From an uncultured SAR116 cluster alpha proteobacterium (GTDB lineage Bacteria > Pseudomonadota > Alphaproteobacteria > Puniceispirillales > Marisalimonadaceae), in NCBI GenBank assembly GCA_902615325.1, contig CACMOJ010000001.1, positions 62,001-126,000 of the forward strand: a DNA stretch of 64,000 nt, read 5' to 3'. The translations under genes were made by a program, and so were the position numbers. Positions within the stretch are counted from its first letter, which is position 1. Every line of letters begins with the position of its first letter. A model generated the notes under the pieces. It did not search any database, was not told where the DNA came from, and was given only the letters and a program-made list of their open reading frames with translations. This document shows, one piece after another, positions 20,144-30,338 of the stretch.

Positions 20144-20189
20144 AGATATCTTAACTATACATATTTAATGTTAACTGAAAATATTTAAT

Positions 20190-20378
20190 TTAACTAAAAT
20201 TTCCAGAAATTAGTTTTGCACTTTTGAATTCTACTTTTTTTGGTTTTTTTCCATAAAATCGAGATATTCTTAGTTGGTCTTTGGCTTCGTCTGTAGCTTC
20301 TTGCAGTGATCCTTTAATTGGTCTACTCGACCAATCTCTACCATCTACTACAAATGTTATAATATATGTTGTTTCCAT
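20190..20378 (-). CDS. Small hypothetical protein
   Basis: 62-aa ORF between same-strand genes; METTYIITFVVDGRDWSSRP... Confidence 0.5.
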   Translation of the reverse strand: METTYIITFVVDGRDWSSRPIKGSLQEATDEAKDQLRISRFYGKKPKKVEFKSAKLISGNFS

Positions 20379-20418
20379 AATATTTACCTACAAATAATTG
20401 AATTAACTTTTTATTTAA

Positions 20419-21738
20419 TCATAATCCTTTCCATTCTTTTCCTAATAAGCACAAAAACATTCCTAAACCGGTTATTATTAGACCAAAACTTACTGAATAT
20501 AAAACATAATCTATAGGTAAATTTTTAGATATCGCAAAATAACCAAACAAAACAACACATGAAAATCTTAAAATTCCAATAAGAATTGGCTTTATCATTT
20601 TACCTGTTCCTTGACTTGAAAAATAAATAGCCTGACCAAAACCAAAAAGACAATAAAACGGTGTTACAATTAAAATATATTTTAAACAATATTTAATTAC
20701 ATCAGGGTTTGAAGAAAAATATTGATATAAAAAATGAGGAAAAAGATTAATGAAAAGTCCAATAAGACCAATAATCAAAAAACATACAATTCCTCCAGTG
20801 AAAGCTATCTTTCTTGCTCTAGCAAACTGTTTAGAGCCAAAATTTATACTAACAGATGCTGTTAAAGCCGCACCAATTCCAAATATTATAGGTGTCAAAA
20901 TCAATTCTAATCTTGCACCTATGCCATAACCAGCTAAAGCATTTGGACCAAAATTTCCTATATAACCCGTTATTACACCTACTGTTAGTGCAATAGTAAT
21001 GCTATTTAAAAGACCAAGACCTCCAACTTTCATAATGTCAATGAAAATTAAATTTGAAAATTTATGAAATTTAACTTTTAAAATACTTTGCTTAAAAATT
21101 AAATAATGAAACAAATAAGCCATCATAATTACATGGCAAATGACTATCGAAATAGCTGGACCAAGAATACCATATTTTAAACTGCCATTAATACCAAATG
21201 TTAAAACATATGATAATATTATTTGACATAAACTTCCAATTACAATTGCTTTTGAGGGAATAAAAGTATTTCCCAAACCTCGAATTATTGAAGCCAGTAT
21301 GTGAGTTAACCAAAAGAAAATCGAAAATGCAAAAAACACTTTTGCATAATTGATTGCCCCAAATAAAATTTCATCAGTTGCGCCCATGAGTATAAAAATT
21401 TTTTCTGAATATAATAAAAAAATTATTGTATAAGTTAATGCCATTCCAAACGCTATTAAAATCGAATGATAACAAGATATTTCAGCTCTTTTTATATCTT
21501 TGCTTCCGATAGCTCTTCCAACTGAAGAGGTGACTCCACCGCCAATAGCTCCTGCGGCCATCATTAACATAAGCATTTGAAAAGGAAAAATTATGGCTAT
21601 TATAGCTAAGGCTTCAGTACCTACAATACCAAGAAAAATAGCGTCGGCAAATGTTGCTATTGTCCAAGCAATCCAAGCAAATGCATTTGGAAGACCAAGT
21701 TTCCAAATTATTTTAAGAATTGATCCATTTAAGATCAA
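20419..21738 (-). CDS. MATE family efflux transporter
   Basis: 12-TM protein; IIRGLGNTFIPSKAIVIGSLCQIILSY, ALAGYGIGARLELI. Confidence 0.92.
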   Translation of the reverse strand: MILNGSILKIIWKLGLPNAFAWIAWTIATFADAIFLGIVGTEALAIIAIIFPFQMLMLMMAAGAIGGGVTSSVGRAIGSKDIKRAEISCYHSILIAFGMALTYTIIFLLYSEKIFILMGATDEILFGAINYAKVFFAFSIFFWLTHILASIIRGLGNTFIPSKAIVIGSLCQIILSYVLTFGINGSLKYGILGPAISIVICHVIMMAYLFHYLIFKQSILKVKFHKFSNLIFIDIMKVGGLGLLNSITIALTVGVITGYIGNFGPNALAGYGIGARLELILTPIIFGIGAALTASVSINFGSKQFARARKIAFTGGIVCFLIIGLIGLFINLFPHFLYQYFSSNPDVIKYCLKYILIVTPFYCLFGFGQAIYFSSQGTGKMIKPILIGILRFSCVVLFGYFAISKNLPIDYVLYSVSFGLIITGLGMFLCLLGKEWKGL

Positions 21739-21805
21739 AGGTATATTTGATATTTTAGTCTCCTTTAACTTTTTTCAAAAATAATGATATATAAGCACAA
21801 CTAAA

Positions 21806-22231
21806 TTATTTTAATGGGTAAGTCGATGTAGCATGACACAAAACATCTCTATTATCTTCAGAATAAACTTTTGTTTCACCAATGGCTATAGAACTTCCAA
21901 ATCTTTGTACCTCGCTTTCAATTATAAAATAGTCTCCAAATGCAGGTCTTATAAAATTATTATTTTGAGAAAGTGTCCCTCTTTGCGATTTAGTTGAAGT
22001 ATTCATCGCTATAGACATTACCGTATCTATAACTGACATTAAAATTTGACCTGACAAAGCTCCTGTTACAAATTGATAGTCTTTAGAATTTTCTAGTCTT
22101 GCTACAACTTTGCCTTCTTCAATACTTAAGAATGATAACATTAACTGTTTTACGTATGGAGCAAATACATAATTATATATCTTTTCTATATTTTCCATTG
22201 TAATTTTATCTTCTGGCAATTTAGGTTTCAT
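21806..22231 (-). CDS. PaaI-like hotdog thioesterase
   Basis: GALSGQILMSVIDTVMSIAMNTS; RPAFGDYFIIESEVQRFGSSIAIGETKVYSEDNRDVLCHATSTY. Confidence 0.75.
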   Translation of the reverse strand: MKPKLPEDKITMENIEKIYNYVFAPYVKQLMLSFLSIEEGKVVARLENSKDYQFVTGALSGQILMSVIDTVMSIAMNTSTKSQRGTLSQNNNFIRPAFGDYFIIESEVQRFGSSIAIGETKVYSEDNRDVLCHATSTYPLK

Positions 22232-22344
22232 GTATTAAAGCTATAAAATTTTGGAAATAAAACAATTAAATAATCACAAAGAGAATAAAATTATATAAAA
22301 ATTAATATTTTTTAGTATGATAAAATATTATTTAAGGACAAAAA

Positions 22345-22662
22345 ATGGCTACATATTTGATACTTGGAACATATTCAAATAAAGGAGCTAAAGGGTTAGT
22401 CGAAAAAGACTCTGATCGTAGAGAGGCCATGAAAACATTAACAGATAGTGTTGGTGCAAAATTTTTAGATTATCATATTACTAGAGGTATATATGATTTT
22501 TGGATACTAGTTGAAGCAGACAATTTTGAACAGATTGCTGCAATTAATCTTAAGGCTAAATCTGCAGATACAATAGATAAAGCTGACGTTTTAGAAACAG
22601 TTGATATCAATGACATTAGACAACAAGCTAAACGAGTTAATTACATTCCACCAACTGAATGA
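22345..22662 (+). CDS. GYD domain-containing protein
   Basis: YLILGTYSNKGAKGLVEKDSDRREA...YDFWILVEADNFEQIAAINLK. Confidence 0.85.
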   Translation: MATYLILGTYSNKGAKGLVEKDSDRREAMKTLTDSVGAKFLDYHITRGIYDFWILVEADNFEQIAAINLKAKSADTIDKADVLETVDINDIRQQAKRVNYIPPTE

Positions 22663-22698
22663 AAAAAAATTAATTTATGATAGAAAGTTAAATCTCTT

Positions 22699-23856
22699 TT
22701 AAAGAGATAAACTATATATCCTTATTGCATTGTCATGCATTATTTTTTTTTGAACAGAGCTTTTTAAACTTCCTATCATAAGACGAACTTTTTTAAGATG
22801 ATAAGGAAAATCATCAAAACTATATTTTCTACCTAGTTTCCAATCACTACCATACATGACTTTGTCAGGATATTTTTCAAAGAAAATAGCCCACCTTTCA
22901 TGTAATTTAAAGTCTAAGTCACTTGGATGATTTAAATCATGTCCACCCCAATATAATCCCCAACTATGAGTGAGCTTAAAGTCTGCATATATGTTATCGC
23001 AAAATTCAAATAAATTGCCAAGAGATTCTGGGGACAGATGTCCAAGATGAGCCAAGACAAACTTAGCATTTGGATATTGTTTACAATTAGTCTTATAAAA
23101 ATTTAAAACTTCATTTTCTCTATTAATTTTCTTTAATATATAAAAAGGTTCTATGTGAAAAACTATCGGCACATAATATTGATCAGCCAATTCTAATAAT
23201 TTAGTTATAATTTTATCATTTAAATCTAATAAAAGTTCTTGTTGTGACCATTTTTTCTTTCCACCTGGCAATATGGTTTTTGCATGTTTATTGTAATGCA
23301 CGGCACCAACCTCTCCAATGCCAATGCAATTTCCCTTTCTAAGATGTTTATTAATTCTATTTAATTCTCTTTCAATTTTGTTCTTACTTGTATTAAAATT
23401 ACTTTTTAAACTTTTATACTTCAATCCTATTATGTCAGCCCTGCATAATGCAGAGACAGTATCAAATTGTTTTGCAAATTTGACTGAATTTGCTCTTTTT
23501 TTCTTAGCTTTGTAATCGCCTGGAGTGTTCATAACAATAGTATGAACGACATTGAGTTTATTTTTAATTTCGACTATATCAGGTCCATTGGGTCCAATTT
23601 TTTCAACTTTAGTTTTATGTCTTCCTTTATAATTTGGATGATCATGAACATCTATAATCGGGCCTTGATATGGGGTTGTTAACTCTCTTTCTTTATATTG
23701 TTCAAGAATATTTTTATCCTTTAATTTTATAATTTCTTCAGAAGAAAAAAATTTCTTGCCTTGGATTTGTAATTGATAATCGCTTAAACTTTCGGATATG
23801 GAATCTTTACAAGAAAATAAAACAAATAATATTATTAATACAAAATTTTTGATCAT
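22699..23856 (-). CDS. Predicted lipoprotein amidohydrolase-family metal hydrolase
   Basis: Leader MIKNFVLIILFVLFSCKDS (candidate lipobox); IIDVHDHPN, IGEVGAVHYNKH, IVFHIEPF, FVLAHLGHLSPES, VMYGSDWK. Confidence 0.8.
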   Translation of the reverse strand: MIKNFVLIILFVLFSCKDSISESLSDYQLQIQGKKFFSSEEIIKLKDKNILEQYKERELTTPYQGPIIDVHDHPNYKGRHKTKVEKIGPNGPDIVEIKNKLNVVHTIVMNTPGDYKAKKKRANSVKFAKQFDTVSALCRADIIGLKYKSLKSNFNTSKNKIERELNRINKHLRKGNCIGIGEVGAVHYNKHAKTILPGGKKKWSQQELLLDLNDKIITKLLELADQYYVPIVFHIEPFYILKKINRENEVLNFYKTNCKQYPNAKFVLAHLGHLSPESLGNLFEFCDNIYADFKLTHSWGLYWGGHDLNHPSDLDFKLHERWAIFFEKYPDKVMYGSDWKLGRKYSFDDFPYHLKKVRLMIGSLKSSVQKKIMHDNAIRIYSLSL

Positions 23857-23898
23857 ATTATTACTATAACAAAAAATTAAAATACTTAATATATTTGA

Positions 23899-24201
23899 TT
23901 ATAAAATTATTTCAAAACCTTCAAACTCTGGATGACCTAGATATATATCACTATGTTGTCCAGCCCCTTTATGTGCTTCTCTAAAAGCCTCTGATTTTGT
24001 CCAGTTGATAAAGTCATTTTCGGATTCCCACAAACTATAAGAAGCATAAAGTCTATAATTTTCTTTTTTACTACCCTTAATTAAATTAAATTTTTTAAAA
24101 CCAGGCACATTTTCTAAATGTGTATCACGACTTTTCCATATTTCTTCAAAGGTTTCTTCTTTACCAGAAATTATTTTAAATCTATTCATTGCTATATACA
24201 A
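23899..24201 (-). CDS. HmoA/IsdG-like antibiotic biosynthesis monooxygenase (candidate haem-degrading)
   Basis: AMNRFKIISGKEETFEEIWKSRDTHLENVPGFKKFNLIKG...WTKSEAFREAHKG; TTG start immediately after upstream stop. Confidence 0.85.
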   Translation of the reverse strand: MYIAMNRFKIISGKEETFEEIWKSRDTHLENVPGFKKFNLIKGSKKENYRLYASYSLWESENDFINWTKSEAFREAHKGAGQHSDIYLGHPEFEGFEIIL

Positions 24202-24576
24202 TTAATTAACTCCTATATTAATATATTTTTTATTAACAAAATCATAATTTATTACATTAGTATCATTATTCATAGTCAGATAAAATATTGGATTTTGAAA
24301 AAAAATATTACCTGCACAAAAGCTTTCAGAAATTAATTTTGCACTATCAAAAGTTTTTTTAATATAAATGTTGTCAACTAGATCTTTTATATAATTTAAT
24401 TCCATGTCAGTATTATCACATTGGAATAGATATAATATTTTTAAAATTTCTTTTTCAGTTTCTCCAACAAAACAGCAGTCGTGTTTTCTAAAATCATAAA
24501 TTTTTACTGATGATAAGGATATTGATTTCATTAAATCATCAAAAGGAACTACTGTTTCTACATGACCATAACTCAT
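24202..24576 (-). CDS. Conserved-type hypothetical protein, probably 5'-truncated by a frameshift (possible true extent 24202-24700)
   Basis: Translationally coupled to HmoA-like gene; reading frame stays open upstream of the called Met (CIRSWIKSVVFKRNPIPQLINYL-MSYGHVE...). Confidence 0.6.
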   Translation of the reverse strand: MSYGHVETVVPFDDLMKSISLSSVKIYDFRKHDCCFVGETEKEILKILYLFQCDNTDMELNYIKDLVDNIYIKKTFDSAKLISESFCAGNIFFQNPIFYLTMNNDTNVINYDFVNKKYINIGVN

Positions 24577-24709
24577 TAAGTAATTTATTAATTGTGGAAT
24601 TGGGTTTCGCTTAAAAACAACTGATTTAATCCAACTTCTAATACATTACAATTAAATAATCTGCTTTCTTTAATTCTAATATTTTTAATTCTTTAATCAT
24701 ATTTATTTG

Positions 24710-24732
24710 ATAATGATAATAATTATCATTAT
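24710..24732. promoter_or_regulatory. Fur/Fur-family box
   Basis: ATAATGATAAT-A-ATTATCATTAT, perfect 11-bp arms around one base; matches Fur consensus GATAATGATAATCATTATC closely. Confidence 0.8.
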
Positions 24733-24757
24733 TAAGTAAAGGAGTAAATTCATTATT

Positions 24758-24787
24758 TAAGAATAAATATAATATCATTTATTCTTA
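24758..24787. promoter_or_regulatory. Inverted repeat upstream of ABC transporter operon
   Basis: TAAGAATAAAT-ataatatc-ATTTATTCTTA, perfect 11-bp arms. Confidence 0.45.
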
Positions 24788-24862
24788 TAATGATTATAAA
24801 ATTATTTAGTTTAAAGTTTTTAAAAACATGCTTAATATCTACTAATAATTTGGAGTTTATGA

Positions 24863-26716
24863 ATGAAAGATGATTACCTAATTGAAGTAAACAATTTAAA
24901 AGTATACTTCCCTCTAAAAGATAATACCGTTAAAGCTGTTGATGATGTATCTTGGAACATAAAAAAAGGTGAAACTTTAGCTGTCGTTGGAGAATCAGGA
25001 TCAGGTAAATCAGTCACAGCAATGTCTCTTATGAGATTAACAGATTACTCTGGTGGAGATATAATTTCAGGCTCAATAAACTTCAATAGAAAAAATGGGG
25101 ATACATTAGATATCACTCAACAAAATCAAGATACAATGAGAGAAATAAGAGGAAATGATATATCGATGATATTTCAAGAGCCAATGACTTCTCTAAATCC
25201 AGTATTTACAATAGGTATGCAAATTTCTGAAGCAATTATAAAGCATCAAAACAAAACTCCTGAAGAAGCCCGTGAAATTTCATTGGAAATGCTTAAACTA
25301 GTTAGGATACCAGAACCTGAAAAACAACTTGAACAATACCCGCATCAATTGTCTGGTGGAATGAGGCAACGCGTAATGATTGCAATGGCATTAAGTTGCA
25401 AACCATCACTTTTGATTGCTGATGAACCAACTACCGCATTAGATGTTACCATACAAGCTCAAATACTCGATTTAATTAAAATGTTACAGAGAGATATTGG
25501 AATGTCAGTCATGTTTATTACACATGATATGGGCGTAGTTGCAGAAGTTGCTGATAGAGTTGTTGTTATGCTTAATGGAAAAAAAGTGGAAGAAGGAACA
25601 GCAAAAGAAATTTTTTTAAAACCAAAACATCCTTACACAAAAGCTCTACTTTCAGCTGTACCAAAATTAGGAAGTATGAAAGGCCGTAGATTACCAGCTA
25701 AATTTGCCAATATAGACGTAAAAAGAGCTGAAGGTGATGAAGTTAAGGATATTAAAGACGGACATCAACTTCAAGATATAAAAGATCAGGTTAACTATAA
25801 ATCCCCTCCTCTATTAAAAGTTGAAGGATTGACAACACGTTTTGAAATAAAACAAGGGATGGGAGGAAAAAAGGGAATAGTGCATGCTGTTCAAAATATA
25901 GACTTTTCAATGCAACCAGGGGAAACATTCGGTTTAGTGGGTGAAAGTGGTTGCGGAAAATCAACAACTGGAAGAAGTATTCTCAGACTTACTGAACCCA
26001 CAAGAGGAAATGTAATTTTTGATGGCGTAGATCTGTCATCTTTGACTATAAAAGAATTAAGAACTTATAGAAAACAAATGCAAATGATATTTCAAGACCC
26101 ATTTGCTTCACTCAATCCAAGAATGATGGTAGGAGAAACAATTGCGGAACCTATTTACGTTCATGGATTAGCTAAGGGAAAAGAAGTTACAGATCGAGTT
26201 GAAAAACTATTAGATAGAGTTGGGCTTACGCCAGATTATGCTGTGAGATACCCTCATGAATTATCTGGTGGACAAAGACAAAGAATAGGTATTGCAAGAG
26301 CTTTAGCATTAGAACCAAAACTCATCATTGCTGATGAAGCTGTTTCTGCGTTAGATGTGTCAATTCAAGCTCAAGTTGTTAATCTTATGATGGAATTACA
26401 AGAAGATCTTGGGTTGTCATATTTATTTATAAGTCACGATATGGCTGTTATAGAAAGAGTAAGCCACAGAGTTGGTGTAATGTATCTAGGAGAAATTGTT
26501 GAACTTGGACTAAGAAGTCAAATTTTCGAAAACCCTCAACATCCTTATACTAAAAAGTTAATGTCTGCAGTACCAGTTGCTGACCCAAGAAAAAGAAAAA
26601 CTGAACTTAATCTAATGACTGATGAAATACCTAGTCTAGTAAAACCAGTAGATTATGAACCTGAGAAAATACATCTTACAAAAGTGGATGAAGGTCACTT
26701 CGTAATGCCTTATTGA
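24863..26716 (+). CDS. Peptide/nickel-type ABC transporter ATP-binding protein (DppD-DppF fused)
   Basis: Two Walker A ([19 protein letters not shown]) and two signature LSGG motifs. Confidence 0.97.
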   Translation: MKDDYLIEVNNLKVYFPLKDNTVKAVDDVSWNIKKGETLAVVGESGSGKSVTAMSLMRLTDYSGGDIISGSINFNRKNGDTLDITQQNQDTMREIRGNDISMIFQEPMTSLNPVFTIGMQISEAIIKHQNKTPEEAREISLEMLKLVRIPEPEKQLEQYPHQLSGGMRQRVMIAMALSCKPSLLIADEPTTALDVTIQAQILDLIKMLQRDIGMSVMFITHDMGVVAEVADRVVVMLNGKKVEEGTAKEIFLKPKHPYTKALLSAVPKLGSMKGRRLPAKFANIDVKRAEGDEVKDIKDGHQLQDIKDQVNYKSPPLLKVEGLTTRFEIKQGMGGKKGIVHAVQNIDFSMQPGETFGLVGESGCGKSTTGRSILRLTEPTRGNVIFDGVDLSSLTIKELRTYRKQMQMIFQDPFASLNPRMMVGETIAEPIYVHGLAKGKEVTDRVEKLLDRVGLTPDYAVRYPHELSGGQRQRIGIARALALEPKLIIADEAVSALDVSIQAQVVNLMMELQEDLGLSYLFISHDMAVIERVSHRVGVMYLGEIVELGLRSQIFENPQHPYTKKLMSAVPVADPRKRKTELNLMTDEIPSLVKPVDYEPEKIHLTKVDEGHFVMPY

Positions 26717-26837
26717 GTATATCAGAAAAGATGATTTTTACTATTAGATATAATAATTTAATGTTTTTTGATGTATAACCTAACCTATAATTAATATAAA
26801 GTTAAATAAATTAACTAAGTTTTTAGGAGGAATAAAT

Positions 26838-28418
26838 ATGCTTGGTTTCATAAAAAACTTAGTTGGAGGATTAGCTCTGATTTCCTTCACCGTTATTGGT
26901 GGTATTGCGAATAGTGCATCTTGCCCCAAATCAGGTGGAATTTTAAAATATGGTGTTAAAGCTGAACCGCCAACTTACGACATGCATGGAACGAATTCAT
27001 ACGCAGTTATGCACTTCGTTGCACAGCATTACTCAACATTATTAACATTTGATTGGAATAAATTTCCAAAACTTGAAGGTGATGTTGCAGATAGTTGGAA
27101 CGTCTCATCCGATGGATTGACTTATACTTTTAAAATAAAAAAAGGTATAAAATTCCATGATGGCACTCCATTAACATCAAAAGATGTTAAAGCAACCTAT
27201 GACAGGTTAAGAAACCCACCTGAAGGTGTTATTTCAGTAAGAAAAGCACTCTTCTCATCGATTTCTGGAATTACAACGCCTGACGATAACACAGTTGTCT
27301 TTAAATTGAGTTCTCCAGATGCATTTATGCTTGATGGGTTTGCATCACCATTTAATGCGATTTACTCAGCAAAAGACATTGCAAAAGATCCAAAATGGCA
27401 CTTAAAAAATATAAATGGTACTGGACCATATAAGTTTGTTGCTCACAAAAAAGGTGAAAGCTGGAAAGCTGAGAAGTTTGCAGACTTTCATCATGGAGAT
27501 AACTGCTTAGATGGAACAGAATCTTTTAGAATTAAAAAAGTTGCTGAACCATTAATTGGTGGTCAAATAATGGCTGAGTGGAGAGGAACTGCACCACCTG
27601 AAAGAGTGTTATTGAAAAAAGAAATGGGTGATAATGTTTCATTTCAAGCTAAAACATTGATGACACTATGGGTAGTAAGTTTAAACAGTAAAACTAAAGC
27701 TTTCCAGAACAAGAAAGTAAGACAAGCGATCAATATGTGTATTGATAGACACACAGGATTAAAAAAGTTAGCTAAGATTACTTTTACAGCTCCAAGACCT
27801 TCTGGTTATCTACTATATGATACATTCTATGCATTACCAGATGAAGAATTATATAAAATTCCTGGTTTTCAAAAAGATATTGCTGCTAGTAGAAAAAAAG
27901 CGATGCAAATGCTTAAAGAAGCTGGTGCTGAAGGCTTAGAATTTACATACAGCAATAGAGCTGTATCTCATCCATATGATCATATAGCTATTTGGCTAAT
28001 GTCTGAGTGGAAAAAATGTGGATTAAAACCAAAAATGATTACTAACCCAACTTCAAAATTTGTAAAAATTAGAAGAGAAGGTGGTTTCGATGCTACAATC
28101 GATTGGGCTCCATCATTTTTACCAGATCCAACATTAATGCATTTTAAATATATATCAGCTGATAGAACAGCATCTAACTACTCTAAAAATACAGATAGAG
28201 GATTAGATAAGATTTTTGATGCTCAAAAAGGTGAAGTTGACAAGAATAAAAGAAAAGCTCTTGTTCATGATTTTGAAAAAACTGCACTTGAAAATGCATG
28301 GGTATTACCAATTACCTATACAGATCGTGTGATAGCACTAAACAGTAAGGTAAAAGGATATGTGATTGCAAACTCACATATATTAAATAACACCTGGAGA
28401 GGTGTCTATTTAGACTAA
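26838..28418 (+). CDS. ABC transporter substrate-binding protein (SBP_bac_5 family)
   Basis: Signal peptide; YTFKIKKGIKFHDGTPLTSKDVKATYDRL. Confidence 0.95.
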   Translation: MLGFIKNLVGGLALISFTVIGGIANSASCPKSGGILKYGVKAEPPTYDMHGTNSYAVMHFVAQHYSTLLTFDWNKFPKLEGDVADSWNVSSDGLTYTFKIKKGIKFHDGTPLTSKDVKATYDRLRNPPEGVISVRKALFSSISGITTPDDNTVVFKLSSPDAFMLDGFASPFNAIYSAKDIAKDPKWHLKNINGTGPYKFVAHKKGESWKAEKFADFHHGDNCLDGTESFRIKKVAEPLIGGQIMAEWRGTAPPERVLLKKEMGDNVSFQAKTLMTLWVVSLNSKTKAFQNKKVRQAINMCIDRHTGLKKLAKITFTAPRPSGYLLYDTFYALPDEELYKIPGFQKDIAASRKKAMQMLKEAGAEGLEFTYSNRAVSHPYDHIAIWLMSEWKKCGLKPKMITNPTSKFVKIRREGGFDATIDWAPSFLPDPTLMHFKYISADRTASNYSKNTDRGLDKIFDAQKGEVDKNKRKALVHDFEKTALENAWVLPITYTDRVIALNSKVKGYVIANSHILNNTWRGVYLD

Positions 28419-28431
28419 ACTTTATGAAATA

Positions 28432-28462
28432 AAGGCAATCTAATAATAATTTAGATTGCCTT
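28432..28462 (+). terminator. Intercistronic hairpin between SBP and permease genes
   Basis: AAGGCAATCTAA-taataat-TTAGATTGCCTT perfect 12-bp stem, then pyrimidine/T-rich tract. Confidence 0.7.
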
Positions 28463-28490
28463 CCCTTTTATTTTTTTTAAGAATAAATTA

Positions 28491-29447
28491 ATGTTAAAAT
28501 ACGCTATTAAAAGAATTTTGTTAATGATCCCTACCCTTTTGGCGGTAGCTGTTATAGTCTTTTTAGTTTTAAGAGTTGTTCCTGGAGATATTGTTGAATT
28601 AAAGTTAACTGCTGAAGGTGGTGAAGTATCTCTAGAACAAATAGAGGCTGAAAAAACAAGATTAGGCTTGAATGATCCACTTCACGTTCAATTCATAAAA
28701 TATATGAGCGGTCTGCCTCGTGGTGATTTAGGCATATCATTGTGGACTGAAGAACCTGTTTCTGCAGAAATTGCTGCACGTATTGGTCTATCTTTCGAGC
28801 TAGCTTTATTATCAACTATATTAGCTGTTATAATTGCATTTCCTTTAGGCACTCTATCTGCCCTATTTAGAGGAACGATATTAGATTATATAATAAGGAT
28901 TTTAACTATTGGTGGAATTGCTGTCCCCTCTTTTTGGCTAGGAATGTTATTAATTATGTTAGTTCTTGCTACCATAGGAACGTTACCACCATTAGGAACA
29001 GTAAGTCTTTTTGCAGATCCATTAGTAAACTTACAACAGATGATTTGGCCTGCAATTTCAGTTGGTTATAGATATAGTTCAGTTGTAGCAAGGATGCTTC
29101 GTTCATCAATATTAGAGGTTTTATCAGAAGATTATATAAGAACGGCTAGGGCTAAAGGTTTGTATGAAAAAATAGTTATAGTAAAACATGGTATGAGAAA
29201 CGCCCTATTACCTACTGTAACAGTAATAGGTCTTGAATTTGCTTTTTTGTTAGGTGGATTAGTTGTTACTGAGTCAGTATTTAATTTAAATGGAATTGGA
29301 AAACTATTTGTAGATAGTGTTGTAAGAAATGATTTAAATCTTTTACAAGGATTAGTTCTAACAGTTGCAACAGCATTTGTAGTGGTTAATTTATTGATAG
29401 ATCTTTTTTATGCAGCATTAGATCCTAGGATAAGATACCAGTCATGA
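28491..29447 (+). CDS. ABC transporter permease (DppB-like)
   Basis: MLKYAIKRILLMIPTLLAVAVIVFLVLRVVPGD; RTARAKGLYEKIVIVKHGMRNALLP. Confidence 0.95.
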   Translation: MLKYAIKRILLMIPTLLAVAVIVFLVLRVVPGDIVELKLTAEGGEVSLEQIEAEKTRLGLNDPLHVQFIKYMSGLPRGDLGISLWTEEPVSAEIAARIGLSFELALLSTILAVIIAFPLGTLSALFRGTILDYIIRILTIGGIAVPSFWLGMLLIMLVLATIGTLPPLGTVSLFADPLVNLQQMIWPAISVGYRYSSVVARMLRSSILEVLSEDYIRTARAKGLYEKIVIVKHGMRNALLPTVTVIGLEFAFLLGGLVVTESVFNLNGIGKLFVDSVVRNDLNLLQGLVLTVATAFVVVNLLIDLFYAALDPRIRYQS

Positions 29448-30334
29448 GTACAATGAATATCGCAAAACCAAAAAGAAGAACAGTTTGGGATTTTATAAAA
29501 CAACAACCACTTGGTTTTATAGGATTAATTTTAATTTTAATAATGTCTATTGCTGCTATTTTTTCACCGGAAGTTGCTCCATACCATCCAGAAGATGTTG
29601 ATTTTGAAGCCTCTCCTGCACTTGGAGGTGGGCAACCATCTTGGGATCATCTACTAGGTGCTGATGCGTTTGGCAGAGATATATTATCAAGATTGATATA
29701 TGGCGCTAGGACAGCTTTATCTATTGGTTTTCTATCAGCATTTATAGGCTGTACAGTTGGAGCAATAATAGGAACTACATCTGCATATTTTGGAGGTAAA
29801 ATTGACTTGATAATTCAAAGACTAATAGATCTAATGTTATCATTTCCTATCGTTGTTTTAGCAATTGTTGTAATCGCAGTTTTCCCAAAGACTGTCGTTG
29901 CCGGAATTGATATAAACGTTATCATTGCGATTGCAATACCATTTACACCAAAAGTTGCTAGAGTTATAAGATCACAAGCTTTAACAATAGTAACTTTACC
30001 ATATGTAGATGCAGCAAAATCTGCCGGTTTCTCTGCAACTAGAACGATATTTAGACATATATTACCTAACGTTACAGCACCATATCTTATAATGCTTACT
30101 GCATTTATAGGGCAAGCTATATTACTTGAGGCCAGTTTATCTTATCTTGGTTTAGGAGTTGTCGAACCAACACCTTCGTGGGGTTTAATGCTGTCAGGTG
30201 TGAACAGTGATTATTATAGAACAGCAGCATGGATGATTATTTATCCAGGATTAGCTGTGAGTATAGCAGTATTTTCATTCAACTTATTTGGTGATAGTTT
30301 AAGAGATTGGTTGGATCCAAAGTTAAAATTATAA
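29444..30334 (+). CDS. ABC transporter permease (DppC-like)
   Basis: LLGADAFGRDILSRLIYGARTALSIG; YVDAAKSAGFSATRTIFRHILPN. Confidence 0.95.
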   Translation: MSTMNIAKPKRRTVWDFIKQQPLGFIGLILILIMSIAAIFSPEVAPYHPEDVDFEASPALGGGQPSWDHLLGADAFGRDILSRLIYGARTALSIGFLSAFIGCTVGAIIGTTSAYFGGKIDLIIQRLIDLMLSFPIVVLAIVVIAVFPKTVVAGIDINVIIAIAIPFTPKVARVIRSQALTIVTLPYVDAAKSAGFSATRTIFRHILPNVTAPYLIMLTAFIGQAILLEASLSYLGLGVVEPTPSWGLMLSGVNSDYYRTAAWMIIYPGLAVSIAVFSFNLFGDSLRDWLDPKLKL

Positions 30335-30338
30335 ATTT

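Noticed and set aside
22692-22708. ATCTCTTTtAAAGAGAT as a terminator hairpin between convergent genes
   Set aside because: Almost no loop and overlaps the stop codon; too weak to list as a terminator
24118-24336. Plus-strand ORF 24118-24336
   Set aside because: Opposite the HmoA-like/unknown gene pair, low-complexity Ile/Tyr-rich, no motif
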